DNA of 22,264 nucleotides from Minisyncoccota bacterium (lineage in GTDB: Bacteria > Patescibacteriota > Minisyncoccia > Phycocordibacterales > UBA2100), in the NCBI GenBank assembly GCA_018061585.1, contig JAGOTU010000006.1, positions 1 through 22,264 of the forward strand. Direction: 5' to 3'. The position numbers and the translations under genes are program-made. Every line of letters starts with the position of its first letter. Position 1 is the stretch's first letter. Below the pieces are notes generated by a model that saw nothing but the letters and a program-made list of their open reading frames with translations, did no database searches and was not told where the DNA came from. Positions 14,588-21,363 of the stretch are shown here, one piece after another.

Positions 14588-15859
14588 CTACGCGTGGTGG
14601 GTTTCGGTGAGTTTGATGGTGGTGTCGGCAGTCATGTGATCGGCGGGTTTGCGGCGTACGAGTGCGATATAGCCATATACTACCGCGATCAGCATGAATG
14701 CACCGCCCGTCGCAAGCGCCACGCGCGCGTCCGTGTACTCTCCTATCCAACCGATGATCGGACCCCCGATCGGTGTCGAGCCCATCATCGCCATGCCCCA
14801 TATCGCCATCACACGTCCGCGCATATCAGGATGCGCTTCCATCTGGATCATGGAGTTGGCAGTTGAAACCATATTCACGGTAAAGAACCCTACCAAGACC
14901 ATCCCTGCAATTGCGAGCCCCAGGGACGGCGCAACAGATGCGAGCAAGATGCTAAATCCTGAGAGCGCTCCGAATCCGAGGAACGGCGCCGGTCCGGTTT
15001 CCTTGCGACTCGCTGCAATGATGCCGCCAACAGCAGCCCCCGCACCGAAAGCCGACATGAGCGCTGCGTAGCCCGTCGCATCACTTCCGAACGTATCCTT
15101 GGCCAGGAGCGCGAGAGAGATCTGGAATTCAAAGGTGAATGTGCCGATTAGCGCGATCATAATGAGCAGGTCGCGGATGAGCGGCGTTTCCCATGCGTAG
15201 CGCCACCCTGCACGCAACTGTCCCGGTGCGGCCGAGGCGAAAGCGGAGCGTGTGATGTCGGAATCCTTGATGGTACGAAGTACGAAGATCGCAACGAGAT
15301 AGGTGAGCGCATTAAAGAAAAAACAGAACCCTATACCCGCCCCCGCGATCACGATACCTCCGATAGACGGCCCGATAGCGCGCGCCAAATTGTTGACCGA
15401 TGCATTGAGACTGATGGCGTTCTTCAAATGATCCGGGCTGACAAGTTCAGAGACGATGGTCTGTCTTGCCGGCATCTCGAACACACGCACAACGCCGAGC
15501 AGAAGCGCGAACACGTACAGCATCCACACTTGAATGACGCCGGTCACGACGAGCACACCGAGCACGATCGAGGTCACGACGTAGGCATACTGCGTGTACT
15601 GCAGGATCTTCTTTTTATCGTTTCGGTCTGCGAGCAATCCACCCCATGGTGCAAAGAGTAGAAGTGGCAAGAATTGCGCGGCAACGATAAGACCGAGCTG
15701 GCTGCCGGATCCGGTGAGCTGGAGACCGAGCCATCCGAGCGCCACGATCTGCATCCACGTGCCCGAAAGCGCTATCGCCTGGGACACGAACAGGCGACGG
15801 TAACTCTGAACAGAGAGCGACGCAAATGCAGTCGCCCCGAATTGGGCAATCTTATCCAT
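14588..15859 (-). CDS. MFS transporter, MFS_3 (EntS-like) family
   Basis: 423 residues with about twelve membrane helices. Family-typical features include an N-terminal YRRLFVSQAIALSGTWMQ segment, GLLADRNDKKKIL in the loop between helices 2 and 3, FEMPARQTIVSELV before helix 5, and MRGRVMAIWGMAMMGSTPIGG in the second half. Members export siderophores or drugs by proton exchange; the substrate is not readable. The start 15859 is 18 bases behind the slipin stop; a TATACA box with TGn extension lies exactly 6 bases upstream, so it may have its own leaderless promoter inside the end of the slipin gene. Confidence 0.92.
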   Translation of the reverse strand: MDKIAQFGATAFASLSVQSYRRLFVSQAIALSGTWMQIVALGWLGLQLTGSGSQLGLIVAAQFLPLLLFAPWGGLLADRNDKKKILQYTQYAYVVTSIVLGVLVVTGVIQVWMLYVFALLLGVVRVFEMPARQTIVSELVSPDHLKNAISLNASVNNLARAIGPSIGGIVIAGAGIGFCFFFNALTYLVAIFVLRTIKDSDITRSAFASAAPGQLRAGWRYAWETPLIRDLLIMIALIGTFTFEFQISLALLAKDTFGSDATGYAALMSAFGAGAAVGGIIAASRKETGPAPFLGFGALSGFSILLASVAPSLGLAIAGMVLVGFFTVNMVSTANSMIQMEAHPDMRGRVMAIWGMAMMGSTPIGGPIIGWIGEYTDARVALATGGAFMLIAVVYGYIALVRRKPADHMTADTTIKLTETHHA

Positions 15860-15865
15860 CTATCC

Positions 15866-15874
15866 TGTATAGCA
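15866..15874 (-). promoter_or_regulatory. Extended -10 promoter of the MFS gene, overlapping the gap after slipin
   Basis: TGC followed by TATACA on the minus strand (hexamer 15871 to 15866). Position +1 falls on the A of the ATG at 15859. A GGATAG stretch between box and ATG could also act as a ribosome binding site on a longer transcript. Confidence 0.45.
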
Positions 15875-15876
15875 CG

Positions 15877-16638
15877 CTAGTGATCCTTCTTGGTGGTGTG
15901 CACAAAGCCCTCGAACGCTTTCAGCAGTTCGAGCGGCACACCGAATACGATGGTGTTCGACGCGTCAGAGGAAATGTCGTTGATCGACTGGAGCGTACGA
16001 AGGTGGAGAGCGCCCGGGACCTGTGAAAGGATGTGTGCGGCACTTGCCATGTTCTGCGCGGCGGCAAGCTCACCCTCGGAATTGATGATGACAGCTCGCT
16101 TCTCGCGCTCCGCTTCGGCCTGCTTGGCTATCGTGCGCTCCATGTCTCCCGGAAGGGATACGTCTTTCAACTCCACGTTGTTGACCTTCAATCCCCATGC
16201 GTCCGTTTCTTTGTCTACGATCTCTCTGATGCGCTCCGCGAGCTTGTCGCGATTCTGCAGCAACTCATCGAGCGATACTTCGCCCACGATATTTCGCATC
16301 GTCGTTTGTGCGTACTGGGAAACTGCGTACTGAAAATCTTCCACCTCAAGTATCGCTTTCTCGGCTGAATCCACTCGGTAGTAGATGACTGCGTTCACGA
16401 CCACCGACACGTTGTCTCGGGTAATGGCCTTCTGGTCAGGCACGTCGACAGCCTTTACGCGCATATCGACTTTCTGATATCCCTGGAAGATCGGGATAAT
16501 AAGCCTCCAACCCGGGCTCATGATCCCGGTGAATCGTCCGAGTGTGAAGCGAAGCCCTCGTTCGTACTGATTGATCTGTTTAATACTGACGAGGATGATC
16601 GCCGCAATAATAACGAGTACAGGAATGAGTAGTGGCAT
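15877..16638 (-). CDS. Slipin (stomatin-like SPFH/Band 7 protein)
   Basis: 254 residues. One N-terminal helix (2-19) is followed by the slipin signature NQYERGLRFTLGRF (23-36), an SPFH domain (about 20-200) and a helical region with AKQAEAEREKRAVIINSEGELAAAQNM (about 180-205) that forms oligomers. Slipins make ring- or cage-like membrane assemblies and often pair with an NfeD protein and sometimes a protease; no nfeD lies beside it here, though a peptidoglycan-binding protease is two genes on. The frame extends 40 codons upstream, but 16638 starts directly at the membrane helix and has a TATACT box 8 bases before it. Confidence 0.92.
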   Translation of the reverse strand: MPLLIPVLVIIAAIILVSIKQINQYERGLRFTLGRFTGIMSPGWRLIIPIFQGYQKVDMRVKAVDVPDQKAITRDNVSVVVNAVIYYRVDSAEKAILEVEDFQYAVSQYAQTTMRNIVGEVSLDELLQNRDKLAERIREIVDKETDAWGLKVNNVELKDVSLPGDMERTIAKQAEAEREKRAVIINSEGELAAAQNMASAAHILSQVPGALHLRTLQSINDISSDASNTIVFGVPLELLKAFEGFVHTTKKDH

Positions 16639-16646
16639 ATGCAAAG

Positions 16647-16652
16647 AGTATA
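16647..16652 (-). promoter_or_regulatory. -10 box of the slipin gene
   Basis: TATACT on the minus strand, 8 bases before the ATG at 16638; the predicted transcript starts two bases before the ATG. No clear -35 box. Confidence 0.45.
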
Positions 16653-16689
16653 CCCCGTTAGATAGTGAATTCCGCGTGTATATCCCCGC

Positions 16690-16707
16690 CGATCTGGAGA
16701 CAGATCG
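16690..16707. other. Stem-loop with GAGA loop in the slipin/padR divergent gap
   Basis: CGATCTG (16690-16696) pairs with CAGATCG (16701-16707) around GAGA, a GNRA-type loop on the plus strand. It lies mid-way between two divergent promoters. It could be a protein-binding inverted repeat; no U-run makes it a terminator. Confidence 0.35.
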
Positions 16708-16789
16708 AATTGATATGAGAATGTCGCGTTGATATCTCACGAGGTATACCAAACGCATGGTTTAGCCCTTTTCCGACGTTATCCACATG

Positions 16790-16810
16790 GTACCTTGCAT
16801 CACAAGGTAC
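16790..16810 (+). promoter_or_regulatory. Palindromic operator over the padR promoter
   Basis: GTACCTTG (16790-16797) and CAAGGTAC (16803-16810) are exact reverse complements separated by five bases. The site covers the -35 box and most of the spacer of the padR promoter. PadR-family repressors bind such palindromes and often repress their own gene, so autoregulation is likely (inference from position and family knowledge). Confidence 0.7.
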
Positions 16811-16823
16811 TGGGCTCTATACT
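16795..16823 (+). promoter_or_regulatory. Promoter of padR, leaderless
   Basis: TTGCAT (16795-16800), 17-base spacer, TATACT (16818-16823). Position +1 falls on the A of the ATG at 16830. This is the best-formed promoter in the window. Confidence 0.65.
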
Positions 16824-16829
16824 TCTCCC

Positions 16830-17162
16830 ATGCACGAAGAATCTGTCGAAATTAAAAAACAGCTAATGCGAAAGGGATTGCTCGAATACTGCATCCTCAC
16901 CGTGATCTCCGCCGAACGAATGTATTCATCGGATATCCTGAAGTCGCTCAAGGACGCAGATCTGCTTGTTGTAGAAGGCACGCTCTATCCCCTCCTCTCA
17001 CGCCTCAAGACGCAGGGCTTACTCACCTATGACTGGGAGGAATCTAAATCCGGACCGCCGCGAAAATATTACGAACTCACGACAAGCGGCAAAGAAACGC
17101 TGCGAGACCTGACAAAGACCTGGAAAGAATTACACGCGTCAATTAATGCATTAACAAAATAA
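16830..17162 (+). CDS. PadR-family transcriptional regulator
   Basis: 110 residues, the short PadR type. The winged helix spans about 10-90: LRKGLLEYCILTVISAERMYSSDILKSL-like start, the recognition-helix region VEGTLYPLLSRLKTQGLL, and the wing GPPRKYYELTTSGKETL. These regulators usually repress and are released by small molecules or envelope stress. It is followed on the same strand by a PspC/DUF4097 gene, a combination common in Patescibacteria and Bacteroidetes in my recollection, so that gene is the likely target together with padR itself. The start is fixed by the promoter 6 bases upstream. Confidence 0.95.
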   Translation: MHEESVEIKKQLMRKGLLEYCILTVISAERMYSSDILKSLKDADLLVVEGTLYPLLSRLKTQGLLTYDWEESKSGPPRKYYELTTSGKETLRDLTKTWKELHASINALTK

Positions 17163-17188
17163 GTATGCCCCTCACACGAAACGCCATT

Positions 17189-17203
17189 AATAGTCACACT
17201 ATT
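17189..17203 (+). promoter_or_regulatory. Short inverted repeat between padR and the PspC gene
   Basis: AATAGT (17189-17194) and ACTATT (17198-17203), 3-base spacer, perfect arms. It might be a second operator or part of a leader structure before the PspC gene; it does not resemble the padR palindrome. Confidence 0.25.
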
Positions 17204-17206
17204 GGT

Positions 17207-17293
17207 ATGAATACACTTCAGATCTCAAAGTCGATTAGTACGCGTAATTTCGCAACGACATGCGCGGCAAGCGCCATGACGTTACGTGTGTAG
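17207..17293 (+). CDS. Possible 28-residue leader ORF before the PspC gene
   Basis: An ATG at 17207 opens 28 codons ending in TAG at 17291-17293, three bases before the PspC ATG at 17297. The stop is part of TAGGG, the only Shine-Dalgarno-like sequence before that ATG. It could couple translation of the next gene. The peptide is Ser/Thr/Ala-rich with no recognised motif, and no ribosome binding site precedes it. It is short enough to be chance. Confidence 0.2.
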   Translation: MNTLQISKSISTRNFATTCAASAMTLRV

Positions 17294-17296
17294 GGT

Positions 17297-18964
17297 ATGG
17301 AAAAGACTGTACAGATCACGATCGCATCTACGCAATTCCAGGTAACGGAAAGCGCGTACGACACTCTGCGATCCTATCTCGACCGACTGAAGGCGCACTT
17401 TGGTGACACGCCGGATGGTATCGAGATCATGCGAGACATAGAATCTCGTATCGCGGAAAAATTCATCGATGCAAAGCATAGACTGGTGACTGACCGCGAT
17501 GTGAATGCGGTGATAGCGGAGATCGGTGAGGCATCTGCTTTTTCTGATGACGAGGGGTCTGGCACGCCACCTGATCCGGCTGCTGCACGCACAAGCGAAC
17601 AGTCGACAAGAAAGAGACTGTATCGCGATATGGACAACGCCTATATCGGCGGCGTGTCTTCGGGCGTGGCTACGTACTTCAATATCGATCCGATCTGGAT
17701 CCGTGGCGCATTCATACTCTCCATATTCACCGGTGGCGCGGGGATCGTTGTGTACCTCATTCTGTGGCTCCTAATACCTGAAGCAAAAAGCGCCAGTCAG
17801 AAACTGGAAATGAACGGTCGTCCCGTCAATCTCGATACGATCGCGGGCGTTGTGAAGGATCGCTTCGAAGAGGCGCAGAAGAGCGGCGTACTGAGGCGCG
17901 GTGCGCACGCCATCGACTCAATAGTGCGACGCCTGTTCCGATTCATCGGCATTGTTGTCGGTGCACTGCTTACGCTCGATGCATTCATTGCGATCATCGG
18001 CGCGACCGTGATCGCGGGCATTGTTCTCATGAACTGGAATGCTCCGTGGAATGACATTCCGTTTAAGGCCGCCGTTTCGCCGGCTATCCTGTGGAGCGCG
18101 GTCATTGCGGCATACACGGCGCTCGTCATACCGCTTGTGTTTATCTTTACACTTGGTGTTCGATGGATGTTAAAACGCAACCTTCTCACCACCACCGTCG
18201 GATTCGGCTTGGTCGGTATCTGGGCACTCTCCCTTGTAAGTGGCGGCGTGCTTGCTACAAAGATCGGCGGCGACTATTACGCCTACACCACCACATCTCC
18301 AGAGTACGCACGCACACAAGAGACCCGAACGGTTGCCGAATTCAATACCATTTCTGTAGAGCGTGTACACGTGAGTGTCGTGCAGGGCCCCGAATACTCG
18401 GTAATTGTGGACGGGCGAAAAATGGATATGGACAACGTACTCATCGAGAGCACTGATGGCCAACTCACTATCACATCAGCCCCGCGCGACGCAGCGCCAT
18501 GCTTCTTCTGCCACACACGTAGCCCGTCTGTCACCATTACCACCCCGTCACTCGAGATCTTGCAGGTGCGCTCGGCTTCGGCCTCAGTGGAGCTTGAGGT
18601 AGACACGGTCGTGGTAGACGTACGCAGCGGCAGTATAAGCGGCTCCATGAAAGCCTCAGACGCAACGTTCTCGCTCCAGTCATCACATCTCGGACTTGAC
18701 CTCATGAGCGCATCCACCAGCATTTCCGTTCAAAGCGGGCACGTGCGGATCGAAGGTGTAGGCGAGCAGCTGAGTGTCACGAGCCGTAGTTCCTCGGTAG
18801 ACGCTGATTCGTTCCGCACTACTCGCGCACGCGTTGATAGCACAAGCTCGTTCGTCGAAGTGCACTCCTCGGAGCCGATCGACGTGATCAGTAGCCGATC
18901 CAGCACAATTCAAAACGCCGGCACGAATGCCGACGTTTTGGAAACGGAAACCGTAGTGGACTAG
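17297..18964 (+). CDS. PspC-domain membrane protein with C-terminal DUF4097-like beta domain
   Basis: 555 residues. The N-terminal cytoplasmic region (1-85, MEKTVQITIASTQFQV ... DRDVNAVIAEIGEASAF) is the one often found before PspC domains. PspC spans about 106-162 (RKRLYRDMDNAYIGGVSSG ... YLILWLLIPEA). Further membrane helices lie near 215-246, 264-288 and 298-320. The extracytoplasmic C-terminus (about 345-555) is a repetitive Ser/Val-rich beta-helix of DUF4097/DUF2807 type. PspC proteins sense membrane stress in other bacteria; this is probably an envelope-stress sensor controlled by the upstream PadR. Its last codons carry a hairpin that serves the opposite strand, and its TAG stop overlaps the TAG of the convergent gene within CTAG. 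Confidence 0.9.
   Translation: MEKTVQITIASTQFQVTESAYDTLRSYLDRLKAHFGDTPDGIEIMRDIESRIAEKFIDAKHRLVTDRDVNAVIAEIGEASAFSDDEGSGTPPDPAAARTSEQSTRKRLYRDMDNAYIGGVSSGVATYFNIDPIWIRGAFILSIFTGGAGIVVYLILWLLIPEAKSASQKLEMNGRPVNLDTIAGVVKDRFEEAQKSGVLRRGAHAIDSIVRRLFRFIGIVVGALLTLDAFIAIIGATVIAGIVLMNWNAPWNDIPFKAAVSPAILWSAVIAAYTALVIPLVFIFTLGVRWMLKRNLLTTTVGFGLVGIWALSLVSGGVLATKIGGDYYAYTTTSPEYARTQETRTVAEFNTISVERVHVSVVQGPEYSVIVDGRKMDMDNVLIESTDGQLTITSAPRDAAPCFFCHTRSPSVTITTPSLEILQVRSASASVELEVDTVVVDVRSGSISGSMKASDATFSLQSSHLGLDLMSASTSISVQSGHVRIEGVGEQLSVTSRSSSVDADSFRTTRARVDSTSSFVEVHSSEPIDVISSRSSTIQNAGTNADVLETETVVD
18911..18940 (-). terminator. Terminator hairpin inside the 3' coding end of the PspC gene
   Basis: 13-bp stem 18911-18923 / 18928-18940 with loop CGAA. 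On the minus strand all 13 positions pair (one G-U), the loop is TTCG and the stem ends in TTTTG. On the plus strand the same position is a C-A mismatch. It lies 20 bases after the stop of the minus-strand gene 18961-19344, so it is probably that gene's terminator, encoded inside its neighbour. Confidence 0.7.
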
Positions 18965-19344
18965 AGAAGATTGAAGCCGTAGGCAACCATGTAGCCACCG
19001 ACAAGCACCGATGCTACAGCGCCGGTCATGAACCATTCGGACTTATTGAATGATCGCAGGAACTTCTGTGTCGTTCGGTACGGAGATGCGAGGTAGATCA
19101 AGCCTTCTACGAGCAGCATGTAGCCGATCACAGAAAAGATGCCCTCGATGGACCAGGTGATGGTCGGATACGCGAGCGCAAGAGCAAGACCCGCTCCGAT
19201 CTCAATAATCGCAAGCGTGAGCAAGACCGGGCGATTACCCGCGAGTTCCGCGACCGCAGGCATAACTGCCTTTCGACGAACCAAAACGATCACACCGATG
19301 ATAAGAAAATACAGACCGAACAACTTAGCGAGAAAGATCTCCAT
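18961..19344 (-). CDS. Four-helix integral membrane protein of unknown function
   Basis: 127 residues with four hydrophobic segments (about 5-23, 40-60, 68-88 and 105-125) and short charged loops (RRKAV, YRTTQKFLRSFNKSEW). I do not recognise the family. It begins with the MEIFLAKLFGLYFLIIGVIVL helix and has no signal cleavage site. The stop shares CTAG with the convergent PspC gene. No Shine-Dalgarno is seen; an AT-rich region (19345-19385) upstream may hold its promoter. Its position between PspC and GlsB-like proteins hints at envelope stress. Confidence 0.75.
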   Translation of the reverse strand: MEIFLAKLFGLYFLIIGVIVLVRRKAVMPAVAELAGNRPVLLTLAIIEIGAGLALALAYPTITWSIEGIFSVIGYMLLVEGLIYLASPYRTTQKFLRSFNKSEWFMTGAVASVLVGGYMVAYGFNLL

Positions 19345-19464
19345 AAAAAAACTAATTGGATGAAAAGAGAACTATTAAATGTATGAACTTAGAGTATCAC
19401 GTGTTCGACCACGACTCCGGAAGTTGCGCTAGGTCTGTGTATATCTTTCCTGTTGACTCGTAAA

Positions 19465-19494
19465 TCAAAAACGCACCCGAAGGTGCGTTTTTGA
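19465..19494 (-). terminator. Bidirectional terminator with UUCG loop behind the GlsB-like gene
   Basis: Perfect 13-bp stem (19465-19477 / 19482-19494), loop CGAA, so C(UUCG)G on the minus strand. Five A and five T flank the GC core, giving U-runs in both directions. It lies 17 bases after the stop at 19512. Confidence 0.92.
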
Positions 19495-19511
19495 TGTGTG
19501 TGAGAGGATGT

Positions 19512-19763
19512 CTACACACTTCGGAAGAGTCGCACGATGAACAAGAGCACGACTGCACCGAGTACTGCCACCACGAGGCTGTAGATGTTGAAGCCTGTGA
19601 CACCGGAGGTGCCGAACGCATTGAACAGCATTCCGCCGATAAAAGCGCCGACGACGCCGACGACGATATTCAGGAAGATACCCTGCGATGCATCGGTACC
19701 CATGATAAGTGATGCGATCCACCCGGCGATACCGCCGAGAACGAGAAAAGCAAGAAGTTCCAT
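19512..19763 (-). CDS. GlsB/YeaQ/YmgE-family (transglycosylase-associated) membrane protein
   Basis: 83 residues, the normal size for this family. Three helices: about 2-20 with GGIAGWIAS, 27-48 with GVVGAFIGGMLF, and 58-78. The name comes from an early link to transglycosylases; the biochemical role is unknown, and homologues are induced in stress in several bacteria. It has its own terminator and diverges from the pseudouridine synthase, so it is a single-gene unit. No Shine-Dalgarno is seen. Confidence 0.93.
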   Translation of the reverse strand: MELLAFLVLGGIAGWIASLIMGTDASQGIFLNIVVGVVGAFIGGMLFNAFGTSGVTGFNIYSLVVAVLGAVVLLFIVRLFRSV

Positions 19764-19800
19764 ACTTAGTTGAATTAGTTAGTAATAATAATGGGTTATG

Positions 19801-19816
19801 CCCGCAGAGCTGCGGG
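19801..19816. other. Small GC-rich hairpin in the glsB/rluF divergent gap
   Basis: CCCGCA (19801-19806) pairs with TGCGGG (19811-19816), loop GAGC. It has no U-run and no obvious role. I see no gene in the rest of the 153-base gap 19764-19916. Confidence 0.25.
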
Positions 19817-19916
19817 ATATGACAAGCGTACACAAGCGCGAGTGTAGGGTTTATGAAGACCTTCATGGAGCGCATTTGCTTGCTCTATCGGGAGTTGACC
19901 CCCACAATGCGGAGCT

Positions 19917-20627
19917 ATGGAAAGCCTCTACCCGATGCGGATCAATAAGTACCTGGCACACAAGAAATACTGCACCCGTCGCGAGGCGGATGAGCATATT
20001 GAGCGTGGCCGCGTGCTTATCAACGGTAAAAAGGCAAAACTTGGCGACAAGGTACAGGAGTCAGATACGGTTACGGTAGACTTCCCAAAGACCGATCATC
20101 AGTACCTCGCCTATTTCAAACCCCGTGGCGTGATCACCCATTCCGCTCAAAAAGGTATCGATCCCGGCGAGCAGGAGATCAAAGAGATCATGCCCGTGCC
20201 GGGTGTATTCCCCGTCGGCCGACTCGACAAGGATTCGTTCGGCCTCATTATCCTCACCGACGACGGACGCCTGACCGACGCACTTTTAAATCCTGAACAC
20301 GAACACGAAAAGGAATACGACGTCGTACTTGCCGCTAAGCCCCCGAGCTACTTTGCAAAGAAGCTTGAGGCCGGGATCGATATCGGCGGCTATGTGACCA
20401 AAAAATGTTCCGTCGTCAAACGAGGAGACAGGAAGTTCACCATCACGATCACCGAAGGAAAGAAGCATCAGATCCGACGCATGTGCGGCGCGGTCGGTCA
20501 GAGCACAGTGGAACTAAAGCGCACACGAATACTCAACGTGCAATTAGGCGCCCTCAAGAGCAATCAGTATCGCAAGATCACCGGACCGGAACTTAAAAAG
20601 TTCCTTGGTTCTCTCGGCCTCGCGTAG
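19917..20627 (+). CDS. 23S rRNA pseudouridine synthase, RluF/RluB type
   Basis: 236 residues. An S4 RNA-binding domain (about 7-65, MRINKYLAHKKYCTRREADEHI ... VLINGKK) is followed by the synthase domain with GRLDKDSFGL containing the catalytic Asp near residue 104, and KKHQIRRMCGAVG (about 182-194). These enzymes turn a specific uridine of large-subunit rRNA into pseudouridine; the RluF and RluB branches differ in target (2604 or 2605 in E. coli). The alternative ATG at 19935 gives a protein starting MRINKYLA; GGAG lies just before the ATG at 19917. The TAG stop is part of the left REP of the RAYT element, whose hairpin plus five T probably terminates this gene. Confidence 0.93.
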   Translation: MESLYPMRINKYLAHKKYCTRREADEHIERGRVLINGKKAKLGDKVQESDTVTVDFPKTDHQYLAYFKPRGVITHSAQKGIDPGEQEIKEIMPVPGVFPVGRLDKDSFGLIILTDDGRLTDALLNPEHEHEKEYDVVLAAKPPSYFAKKLEAGIDIGGYVTKKCSVVKRGDRKFTITITEGKKHQIRRMCGAVGQSTVELKRTRILNVQLGALKSNQYRKITGPELKKFLGSLGLA

Positions 20628-20646
20628 AAGGACATCGTAAGTCCTT
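20626..20646 (+). repeat. REP-like hairpin, left copy
   Basis: AAGGAC (20628-20633) pairs with GTCCTT (20641-20646) around a 7-base loop ATCGTAA; five T (20645-20649) overlap the end, so it should act as a rho-independent terminator for the pseudouridine synthase gene. It is the exact reverse complement of 21343-21363. Confidence 0.85.
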
Positions 20647-20647
20647 T

Positions 20648-21316
20648 TTACTCAAATTGGGCGATAGTATCCATTTCGCGAATCCGTATATTCTTAAGAT
20701 ACGATCGAATTTCGCCTTCATAATCCCGAAAAACACTACCAAAGAGGTCTTTGGACACAACATCTTTATAGTGACTGTCCTTTTTACAATAGTCCCGATA
20801 ACTACTCCACTTGTACTGCTCGAGATATTTAAGCGACTTCTCTGCGCTTGTAATTTTTCCCTCTCGCCACGTATCGGATCCTTTCAGAGAATCGAGAGGA
20901 TTAAGATGTATGTAATTCAAAATGTGCAAAAATTGCGGGTCGTTCTCAATTAGGATTTGTTTGGTACGACCTTGGTACAGAGCGCCCGAGCGCTGATGTC
21001 TATCGTTGAAATACTTTGCGTAGCCAATGTTGAGCTTCTTGAGAAAGAGACTTACTCCACCATCGATAAGTGGCGACAAAAGCACATGATAGTGATTCCC
21101 CATTAAGCACCAGCCATGTAAATCAACCAATCGTTCACGAGTATCAATCATCGGGAAGGACATCGCAAGTCCTTTTTTCTTAAGTGACGCAACGTCGACC
21201 GAATTTTGATCATTGAATATGTACAGACCAAACACGAACCTAACCCTATCGTAATCGTCCATGTATATCTGACGTTTATCTACACCGCGGTTCAGCGCGT
21301 GAACAATCTCGCTCAT
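20648..21316 (-). CDS. REP-associated tyrosine transposase (RAYT, IS200-like Y1 family)
   Basis: 222 residues, intact. The Y1 HUH nuclease core is visible: NRGVDKRQIYMDDYDRVRF (9-27), the His-Tyr-His pair in GNHYHVLL (His75, His77), and the nucleophile region IGYAKYFNDRHQRSGALYQGR (97-117; Tyr99 likely). LNYIHLNPL and YKWSSYRDY (about 133-176) are RAYT-typical. It nicks single-stranded DNA at hairpins and forms a 5'-phosphotyrosine bond. Residues about 48-54 (GLAMSF region) are encoded by a third REP copy inside the gene. A TAGAAT box exactly 6 bases before the ATG suggests leaderless expression. The stop lies 2 bases from the left REP. Confidence 0.93.
   Translation of the reverse strand: MSEIVHALNRGVDKRQIYMDDYDRVRFVFGLYIFNDQNSVDVASLKKKGLAMSFPMIDTRERLVDLHGWCLMGNHYHVLLSPLIDGGVSLFLKKLNIGYAKYFNDRHQRSGALYQGRTKQILIENDPQFLHILNYIHLNPLDSLKGSDTWREGKITSAEKSLKYLEQYKWSSYRDYCKKDSHYKDVVSKDLFGSVFRDYEGEIRSYLKNIRIREMDTIAQFE
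21155..21174 (+). repeat. REP-like hairpin, internal copy within the transposase gene
   Basis: It differs from the left copy at one base (loop T to C) over 20 bases, has the same orientation and the same following T-run. It keeps the reading frame and falls in the variable loop between the N-terminal strand and the HUH motif. Confidence 0.85.
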
Positions 21317-21322
21317 AACGCA

Positions 21323-21328
21323 ATTCTA
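21323..21328 (-). promoter_or_regulatory. -10 box of the RAYT gene
   Basis: TAGAAT on the minus strand (5 of 6 consensus), 6 bases before the ATG at 21316, placing +1 on the A of the ATG. No clear -35 box. Confidence 0.4.
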
Positions 21329-21342
21329 CATCATGCGTAAGG

Positions 21343-21363
21343 AAGGACTTACGATGTCCTTCT
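21343..21363 (-). repeat. REP-like hairpin, right copy (inverted)
   Basis: Exact reverse complement of the left copy over 21 bases. Its end overlaps the first base of the msrB stop codon (21363-21365), so on the minus strand the hairpin directly follows msrB and may end its transcript, though without a long U-run. Confidence 0.85.

Larger units (their letters stand above)
20626..21363. mobile_element. REP/RAYT element inserted between the rluF-like and msrB stop codons
   Basis: A 738-base unit bounded by 21-base exact inverted copies of a REP-like hairpin sequence and containing one Y1-type transposase gene. Both outer ends merge with the stop codons of the neighbouring convergent genes. RAYTs are single-copy housekeeping relatives of IS200/IS605 transposases that mobilise REP sequences in trans. 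Whether this whole unit moves, or is a domesticated REP/RAYT locus, cannot be told from one copy. Confidence 0.7.

Noticed and set aside
19798..20079. Plus-strand reading frame overlapping the start of the pseudouridine synthase
   Set aside because: It is out of frame with the conserved S4 domain, which explains the sequence fully.
20777..20787. Extra half-match to the REP right arm and T-run within the RAYT gene
   Set aside because: Only 11 bases match and the other hairpin arm is missing.
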